From Hyphomicrobiales bacterium (lineage in GTDB: Bacteria > Pseudomonadota > Alphaproteobacteria > Rhizobiales > Beijerinckiaceae), in contig PLUH01000156.1 of NCBI GenBank assembly GCA_003164825.1, positions 2,185-13,285 on the forward strand: a DNA stretch of 11,101 nt. Reading direction: 5' to 3'. The notes under the pieces were generated by a model, which made no database searches, was not told where the DNA came from, and saw only the letters and a program-made list of their open reading frames with translations. Made by a program: the position numbers and the translations under genes. Below are positions 6,383 through 11,101 of the stretch, piece after piece. Positions within the stretch are counted from its first letter, which is position 1. Every line of letters starts with the position of its first letter.

Positions 6383-7803
6383 TCAGCAGAGCGTTTGCGC
6401 GGCTCGGTCTAGCCGCGCGGATTGGAGCTGCGATTGTAGCGGCCGTGATAGCGATTCAGGTCCTTGTGACGCTCGTGTTCGTCCTGAACTCGCCGAGCCT
6501 GCACCCGTTCTATAGCGCCCGCTGGCTCAGCGCCGAAGTCGCCGAAATCATCAAGAATGCCATGGAGGCCGAAGCGCCGCCGGCGGGCGCTTTGGGGAAT
6601 CTGCAGAATGCCGACTCGCTCGCCATTGGTATGGAGCGTGCGCCGCCGCCCCGCCTTGATCCTGGCGACCCGCCGTGGCCCCTAAACAGGGTGCTGGCCA
6701 CCGTTCGGAACGAAGTTAGCGGCGCAGCTGCCCCTTACGTTCAAGCTCTGGGTATCGGACCGTCGGGCGAGCCCCTTCAAGTCGTGCCGGCTGACGCTTT
6801 CGCAACGCTGCCAAGCGGACCTCTTCAGTCAGGAGAAGACCTTCTGGTGCCACCGACCTTCTTAATCACAATAGATCTTCACGATGGCCGGTGGCTCACG
6901 ATTGGGCCGAGTCATAGCGCTGCGCGAAGACGACTGATGCAGTCTCTTGCGTTAATATTCGCCGGCACGCTCGTTATCGCCGCCATCGCGGTTCTTACGG
7001 CTCGCAGCCTCATCGCGCCTCTTTCCAGTCTTGCGACGGCGGCTGACGCGCTCGGGCGGTCGCCGGAAATCATTAAAACTCCCCGTCCCGCGATCCGCGA
7101 ATTCGCAGCGATAAACAACGCGTTTGAAACTATGCAGAAACGCCTCAAGCGTTTCGTAGGCGAGCGCACCCGTATGCTCGCAGCAATCTCGCATGATCTC
7201 GGTACGCCACTGACCCGGCTCAGGCTCCAAGCCGAGTTCATCCCGGAGGGAGAACTGCGCGAGCGCATGCTCGCCAACATAGACGCAATGGGAAACATGT
7301 TGGCGGAGACCCTCAGCTTCGCAGAGGGCGATGCAAGCCCCGATCCGTCGGCCCCCTTTGACCTGGCGTCCATCCTCATCAGTATTTGCGACGAAGCGTC
7401 CGACGCGGGCGCCGAGGCCGAATATAGCGGGCCGAACCACGTGACGGCTTACGGCAAGCGCACAGCGATCCGCCGTATGCTCTCGAATCTGATCGACAAT
7501 GCCGTGCGCTACGGCGGGGCGGCGCGCGTGTCACTTATCGAGAACACGAGCGACTGGATCGTCACCATAGCTGACGACGGGCCGGGGATACCTGCCGATT
7601 TGTTCGAACAGGCTTTCGAACCGTTCCAGAGGCTGGAATCCTCACGCAACCGGGAAACCGGCGGCACGGGACTCGGACTGTCGATCGCTCGCGACATTGC
7701 GCTGGCGCACGGCGGTCAGGTCTTACTCGCTAACGCTCCTCTGGGTTCAAAAGGACTGGTCGTCAGCGTTCTGCTTCCAAGGGCCCTCGGCGCTGCAAGT
7801 TAG
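6379..7803 (+). CDS. EnvZ-type sensor histidine kinase
   Basis: This 474-residue inner-membrane kinase senses an envelope signal and phosphorylates the response regulator encoded before it. Layout: transmembrane helix 1 about 14-36, a periplasmic sensor region of about 150 residues with a Pro-rich stretch (APPPRLDPGDPPWP), transmembrane helix 2 about 188-208, HAMP about 209-262, the dimerisation/phosphoacceptor helix with His272 in AAISHDLGTPLTRLRL, and the ATPase domain with N-box NLIDNAVRYGG near 370-380, G1 DDGPGIP near 399, an F-box-like FEPFQRL, and G2 GGTGLGLSIA near 428. The phosphoacceptor helix resembles EnvZ, but the usual Arg three positions after the His is Gly. The GTG start at 6379 overlaps the regulator stop (GTGA); GAGG lies upstream at about 6367-6370. 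The periplasmic domain was not recognised as a named sensor fold. Codon use is visibly more relaxed (TTA, ATA, AAA) than in the flanking housekeeping genes. Confidence 0.93.
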   Translation: MISRAFARLGLAARIGAAIVAAVIAIQVLVTLVFVLNSPSLHPFYSARWLSAEVAEIIKNAMEAEAPPAGALGNLQNADSLAIGMERAPPPRLDPGDPPWPLNRVLATVRNEVSGAAAPYVQALGIGPSGEPLQVVPADAFATLPSGPLQSGEDLLVPPTFLITIDLHDGRWLTIGPSHSAARRRLMQSLALIFAGTLVIAAIAVLTARSLIAPLSSLATAADALGRSPEIIKTPRPAIREFAAINNAFETMQKRLKRFVGERTRMLAAISHDLGTPLTRLRLQAEFIPEGELRERMLANIDAMGNMLAETLSFAEGDASPDPSAPFDLASILISICDEASDAGAEAEYSGPNHVTAYGKRTAIRRMLSNLIDNAVRYGGAARVSLIENTSDWIVTIADDGPGIPADLFEQAFEPFQRLESSRNRETGGTGLGLSIARDIALAHGGQVLLANAPLGSKGLVVSVLLPRALGAAS

Positions 7804-7883
7804 ACTAACGCCAGCCTCATACGGGGTCGGCCTCGCCGAACACGGCTCCGGTCGGGGTCCGAGAGACTTCTCCCGTTCCGATT
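7804..7883. other. Convergent gap without a recognised element
   Basis: Eighty bases separate the ends of the kinase and glycosyltransferase genes. Two-way termination is expected here, but I see only short self-complementary stretches (for example GAGA-4-TCTC near 7861-7872) and no U-tract hairpin. Confidence 0.3.
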
Positions 7884-8648
7884 TCAACCAACGCCGACCG
7901 TCGTGGTTACGACGCCCATGATCGCCTTCCGATAAGCCCATTCGATCGAGCCGGCGGCCTGGCGGGCGAGGCGGCCGGTCTCGCGTCCGAGCTTGCCGAG
8001 CGTCGAGGCGCGGGGACGGGGCGCGGCGTCGCCATCGGCGCCGGCCATCGCCGTGGCGAAGGTCTTGCCGCCCTGGTCCGGCGGCAGAAGGTGATCCTGG
8101 ATCGCGACCGCGGGAATGAGCTGATAGATACGCAAGCCGACGCGGCGGGGGTGATTGGGGAACAGCGAATAGTCGGCCGGCAGGGAGACGCTGGCGGTCA
8201 ATTCAAGATAGCGGGCGGCGCCCTCCCGGCTGAGGATGTAAGCCGCGCTGCTTTGGTGGCGGCTATGGAGCCTGGCGAGCTCACGGCCGCCGATCGCCGT
8301 CCGTTTGTCGCCGAGCTCGACCGCCTGAAGGTAGGTGTCGAGCTTTATGGAATGCGCGTCCGCCGGTATCCACGCCTCGCTGCCGACGAGCGCATCGAAA
8401 CCGGGCCAGACGTGCAGATCGTCCTCGAGGAAGCAGGCGTGGGCCTCCGGGCCAGCGAGGAATTGACGCCAGGCGACCTTGTGGCTTTCCAGGCAGGCCA
8501 ACTCGAAGCGCGTGAGGCCTTTCGCCGTCGGCGGCTGGCTCGATCCGTCGAGCGCTTTGATGCGCTCGAACGCGATCCCGTTCAATTGACTGCGCATGTG
8601 CGCGAGGCGATCGGGGTTGCGATCGAGGTTGATGAGATAGACCTTCAT
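7884..8648 (-). CDS. Glycosyltransferase family 25 protein (LPS/glycan biosynthesis)
   Basis: GT25 enzymes transfer sugars, usually galactose, onto lipopolysaccharide or other envelope glycans at the cytoplasmic face of the membrane. The 254-residue frame begins MKVYLINLDRNPDRLAHM, the typical N-terminus, followed by ACLESHKVAWRQFL (51-64), the acidic motif FLEDDLHVWPGFD near 73-85, the SIKLDTYL strand, AYILSREGAARYL near 136-148 and LPADYSLF near 157-163. The C-terminal 50 or so residues are basic and not conserved in appearance. The ATG at 8648 is preferred because homologous sequence begins there, but its ribosome site is weak. The frame extends upstream to a GTG at 8726 that overlaps the kup stop, which would add 26 unremarkable residues and couple translation to kup. 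It lies 74 bp downstream of kup on the same strand and converges on the kinase gene. The specific acceptor is unknown. Confidence 0.85.
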   Translation of the reverse strand: MKVYLINLDRNPDRLAHMRSQLNGIAFERIKALDGSSQPPTAKGLTRFELACLESHKVAWRQFLAGPEAHACFLEDDLHVWPGFDALVGSEAWIPADAHSIKLDTYLQAVELGDKRTAIGGRELARLHSRHQSSAAYILSREGAARYLELTASVSLPADYSLFPNHPRRVGLRIYQLIPAVAIQDHLLPPDQGGKTFATAMAGADGDAAPRPRASTLGKLGRETGRLARQAAGSIEWAYRKAIMGVVTTTVGVG

Positions 8649-8722
8649 CCGCGGATGCCCGGCGCTTCCCGCCTCGTCTCGCTCAGCGTCGAGCGCCTGC
8701 GACGTCGCTTGAGGCGCAGCGC

Positions 8723-10648
8723 TCACACCTTCATCTGCGCTCCGAGCTCGACGACTCGGTCGGAGGGCAAATTGAAGAAGTCCGGCGCGCTCGCCGCCTG
8801 CTTGGTCATGGCGATGAACAGCTTGTCCTGCCACAGGGGCATACCGGAATTGGGCGCGGTCTTCAGCGTGCGGCGCCCAAGGAAGAACGAGGTGGTCATG
8901 ATGTCGAACTTGAGCCCCGCCTTTCGCATCGCCGCCAACGCCCGCGGGATATGCGGCTGCTCCATATAGCCGAAATGAAGCGTGACCAACATGAAATCGG
9001 GCGACAGGCTGGTCTTCTCATAGCGGCTGGCGGCGGCGACGCGCGGGGTCGTCTCGGTGCGGACGTTCAAAAGAACGACGCGCTCGTGCAGCACCTTGTT
9101 GTGCTTGAGGTTGTGCATGAGCGAGGATGGCGCGGAGGTTGGATCGTTGGTGAGGAAGACCGCCGTTCCGGGAACCCGGACCGGTTTCGATTTGTCGAGC
9201 ATCTTGATCAGGTCGAGCGTCGGGATCGAATCCCGATGAGTGCGGATCATGAGGATCTGGCTGCCGCGCGACCAGGTCCACATCACGACAAACATCGCGG
9301 CGCCGAGCGTGAGCGGCACCCATCCGCCGTCCACGACTTTGTAAAGATTGGCGATGAAAAAGCCGACGTCGATCGATAGGAATGCGCCGGTGAGGGTCAG
9401 CGCCGCCCAGAGCGGCCATCGCCACAGCTTCCAGACCACAAAGAACGCGAGCGCGGTCGTCGCCACCATGGTGCCCGAAACTGCGATGCCGTAGGCATTG
9501 GCCAGGGCGTCGGAAGAGCGGAAGAGCAGCACCAGCCCCAGAACGCCGATAAGCAGCACCCGGTTGACGCGCGGGATGAAAATCTGGCCCTCCTGGGTCG
9601 GGGAGGTATGGACGATTTCGAGGCGCGGCAGCAATCCGAGCTGGATCGCCTGGCTGGCCAGCGAAAAGGCGCCGGTGATAACCGCCTGGCTGGCGATCAC
9701 CGTGGCCGCCGTCGACAGTAGAATGAGCGGCACCAGGCCCCAGCCCGGAGCGAGGAGATAGAAGGGGTTGGCGACCGCCTTGGGGTCGTTGAGAATCAGC
9801 GCGCCCTGGCCGAGATAGTTGCACACCAGCGCCGGTAGAACGATGAACAGCCAGGCCGCCTGGATCGGCCGCCGCCCGAAATGGCCCATGTCGGCGTAAA
9901 GCGCTTCCGCTCCGGTCACCGCGAGAAAGACGGCGCCGAGCACGATGAACCCGGTCGCGCCATGGGTATGGATGAAGCCAAGGCCGGGCAATGGGCTCAG
10001 AGCCCCCAAAATGCTCCATGCCGACGCGATATGCACGAGACCGAGCACGGCGTTGACGGCGAAAAAGATCACCATGATCGGGCTGAAGAAGGCCGCGACC
10101 CTGGCCGTCCCCCGGCTTTGGGCGCCGAAAAGAACGACAAGGATGACGATCGTCGCCGGCAGGATGTACGGCGCGAGGTTGACGTCGACCTGTTTCAGCC
10201 CTTCGAGCGCCGACAGAACGGAAATCGCCGGCGTGATCATGGCGTCGCCCGAGAACAGCGCCGATCCGGCGACCCCGAGGAAGAAGACCAGTGTCGTCTT
10301 CTGTCCGAGCGCACGCTGCGCGAGCGCTTTGAGCGACAGGATGCCGCCTTCGCCCTTGTTGTCGGCCAGCATCAGGAACAGCACATATTTTCCGGTGACG
10401 ACGATCAGGAGCGCCCAAATGATGAGCGAGACGACGCCGATCACCTCGGCTGGTCCGAGCGCGGAGCCCTTGAACTGGCCGAGCGCGGTCTGCAGCGCGT
10501 AGAGGGGGCTGGTGCCGATGTCGCCGAACACGACGCCGATCGAGCCGAGCGCGAGAACCCAGAAATGCCCGGACGAATGGGCGAGGCCCTCGCCCTCACC
10601 GCTCAAGGTTGCGGGCGGAAGGGCGTCCTTCGAAAGGGGGTGGGACAT
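8723..10648 (-). CDS. kup: Kup-family potassium uptake transporter
   Basis: Kup proteins are inner-membrane K+/H+ symporters giving low-affinity potassium uptake. At 641 residues the length is typical. The signature GSIGVVFGDIGTSPLYAL occupies about 35-52, and a run of about a dozen hydrophobic helices covers roughly 30-455, including GAVFLAVTGAEALYADMGHFGRRPI, GQGALIL and the YGIAVSGTMVATT helix. A soluble C-terminal domain of about 180 residues follows (PVRVPGTAVFLTN, LLNVRTETTPRV, then a C-terminal VVELGAQMKV). The ATG at 10648 is used although its upstream ribosome site is weak. The 30-residue N-terminal tail before the first helix is polar. The gene is followed closely by the GT25 gene and preceded, on the same strand, by the hydrolase gene 147 bp away. 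Confidence 0.97.
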   Translation of the reverse strand: MSHPLSKDALPPATLSGEGEGLAHSSGHFWVLALGSIGVVFGDIGTSPLYALQTALGQFKGSALGPAEVIGVVSLIIWALLIVVTGKYVLFLMLADNKGEGGILSLKALAQRALGQKTTLVFFLGVAGSALFSGDAMITPAISVLSALEGLKQVDVNLAPYILPATIVILVVLFGAQSRGTARVAAFFSPIMVIFFAVNAVLGLVHIASAWSILGALSPLPGLGFIHTHGATGFIVLGAVFLAVTGAEALYADMGHFGRRPIQAAWLFIVLPALVCNYLGQGALILNDPKAVANPFYLLAPGWGLVPLILLSTAATVIASQAVITGAFSLASQAIQLGLLPRLEIVHTSPTQEGQIFIPRVNRVLLIGVLGLVLLFRSSDALANAYGIAVSGTMVATTALAFFVVWKLWRWPLWAALTLTGAFLSIDVGFFIANLYKVVDGGWVPLTLGAAMFVVMWTWSRGSQILMIRTHRDSIPTLDLIKMLDKSKPVRVPGTAVFLTNDPTSAPSSLMHNLKHNKVLHERVVLLNVRTETTPRVAAASRYEKTSLSPDFMLVTLHFGYMEQPHIPRALAAMRKAGLKFDIMTTSFFLGRRTLKTAPNSGMPLWQDKLFIAMTKQAASAPDFFNLPSDRVVELGAQMKV

Positions 10649-10705
10649 GCGAAAAGGGGGATCCCGCGGTCGCCGGCTGCCGCCGGGCCTTCAAAACGGC
10701 GCGTG

Positions 10706-10727
10706 TCTATACTCTCTCATACCAGGA
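10706..10727 (-). promoter_or_regulatory. Weak candidate promoter of kup
   Basis: TATAGA on the minus strand (10711-10706) is a plausible -10 about 58 bp upstream of the kup ATG. The sequence 16-17 bp further upstream (TTCCCT) is a poor -35. No other convincing hexamer pair lies in the 10649-10795 gap, so kup might instead be read from the upstream hydrolase transcript. Confidence 0.3.
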
Positions 10728-10731
10728 AGGG

Positions 10732-10753
10732 AAGGGCTATATTTTCAGCCTTT
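10732..10753 (-). terminator. Inverted repeat after the hydrolase gene, weak terminator candidate
   Basis: AAGGGCT and AGCCTTT form a 7-bp stem (one G-U pair) around the 8-nt loop ATATTTTC. The stem is 43 nt beyond the hydrolase stop codon. On the transcribed minus strand it is followed by CCCTTCC rather than a run of U, so it is not a canonical rho-independent terminator. It may only be an RNA hairpin. Confidence 0.25.
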
Positions 10754-10795
10754 GGATTAACTCTCGGCAATTTGGGCGACAGGCATGCTGCGCGC

Positions 10796-11101
10796 TCAAG
10801 CGGCCGTTCGCGTGACGTGCTCGGCGATCAGCCGCGCCACGGCGGCTGGCTTCTCCACATTCGACAGATGGCCCGCGCCTTCGATGATCTCAAACCGCGA
10901 GCCTTTGATCAACCCCGCAGTTTGTCGCACCAGGGCCACGGGGGTGGAGCCGTCCTGGTCGCCGACGAGGCAAAGGGTCGGCGCTTCGATCGCGCCGGCG
11001 TAGGGCCGAAGGTCGGCGCGCTTCAAGGCGCCGCAGGCGGCGAGATAGCCCTGCTTGGGGGTCCGGGTCAGCATGGCGCGGACGCCGGCGAATTCCGCCG
11101 C
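10796..11101 (-). CDS. Alpha/beta hydrolase, 3-oxoadipate enol-lactonase-like, C-terminal part (cut by window edge)
   Basis: The last 101 codons of an alpha/beta hydrolase are present, with the frame open at the right edge (residues before the internal Met at 11074 read AAEFAGVRA). The cap-domain end TPKQGYLAACGALKRADLRP, the strand PTLCLVGDQDGSTPVALVR carrying the catalytic Asp, and IIEGAGHLSNVEKP carrying the catalytic His are all visible. The nucleophile Ser lies outside the window. The QGYLAACGAL and GDQDGSTP wording matches 3-oxoadipate enol-lactonase (PcaD), which opens the enol-lactone in the beta-ketoadipate pathway of aromatic degradation. Related general hydrolases use similar motifs, and no other pca gene is in view, so I give no symbol. 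It is on the same strand as kup, 147 bp upstream of it. Confidence 0.8.
   Translation of the reverse strand, partial: AAEFAGVRAMLTRTPKQGYLAACGALKRADLRPYAGAIEAPTLCLVGDQDGSTPVALVRQTAGLIKGSRFEIIEGAGHLSNVEKPAAVARLIAEHVTRTAA

Noticed and set aside
9018..10418. A 466-codon minus-strand frame inside kup
   Set aside because: It is the shifted reading of kup, very Arg/Pro-rich, and has no membrane segments or motif.

Overview
The window looks like chromosomal DNA from a high-GC alphaproteobacterium, probably of the order Hyphomicrobiales (Rhizobiales). The lineage is inferred from codon use and gene families: a malic enzyme fused to a phosphotransacetylase-like domain, an EnvZ/OmpR-type pair with rhizobial-looking motifs, and a methionine-gene operator of the kind I recall from alphaproteobacteria. 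No search was run, so the genus is open. The window holds nine protein-coding genes, two of them cut by the window edges. I see no rRNA, tRNA, CRISPR array, transposase or prophage gene.

Layout: (1) 1-1136, minus strand: the 5' part of metH (cobalamin-dependent methionine synthase), running off the left edge. (2) 1137-1432: a divergent promoter region. A perfect 8-bp inverted repeat lies across the spacer and -10 of a good metH promoter and looks like a methionine-regulon operator. (3) 1433-3718, plus: NAD(P)-dependent malic enzyme with a C-terminal phosphotransacetylase-like domain. (4) 3719-3877: a convergent gap with three copies of a 13-bp degenerate repeat. (5) 3878-4819 and 4862-5449, both minus: a membrane-anchored SGNH/sialate-O-acetylesterase-type hydrolase and, upstream of it, a small Spy/CpxP-like LTxxQ periplasmic protein. 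They are 42 bp apart and probably form an operon. (6) 5648-7803, plus: an OmpR-type response regulator and an EnvZ-type histidine kinase, overlapping by 4 nt and divergent from the Spy-like gene. (7) 7884-8648, minus: a family 25 glycosyltransferase. (8) 8723-10648, minus: a Kup potassium transporter. (9) 10796-11101, minus: the C-terminal part of an alpha/beta hydrolase resembling 3-oxoadipate enol-lactonase, running off the right edge.

How they may work together: metH and maeB are ordinary metabolism (methionine and the folate/B12 cycle; C4-to-C3 carbon flux). The most coherent local unit is 3.9-7.8 kb. There an envelope two-component system faces a Spy/CpxP-like periplasmic protein and a periplasm-facing esterase across a single 198-bp intergenic region. 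This layout resembles the enterobacterial cpxP-cpxRA locus and suggests an envelope-stress or metal-sensing circuit whose outputs include a carbohydrate deacetylase. Kup and the glycosyltransferase may be co-transcribed. I found no clearly unprecedented system; the metH operator and the Spy-like/esterase/two-component cluster are the parts most worth following up.
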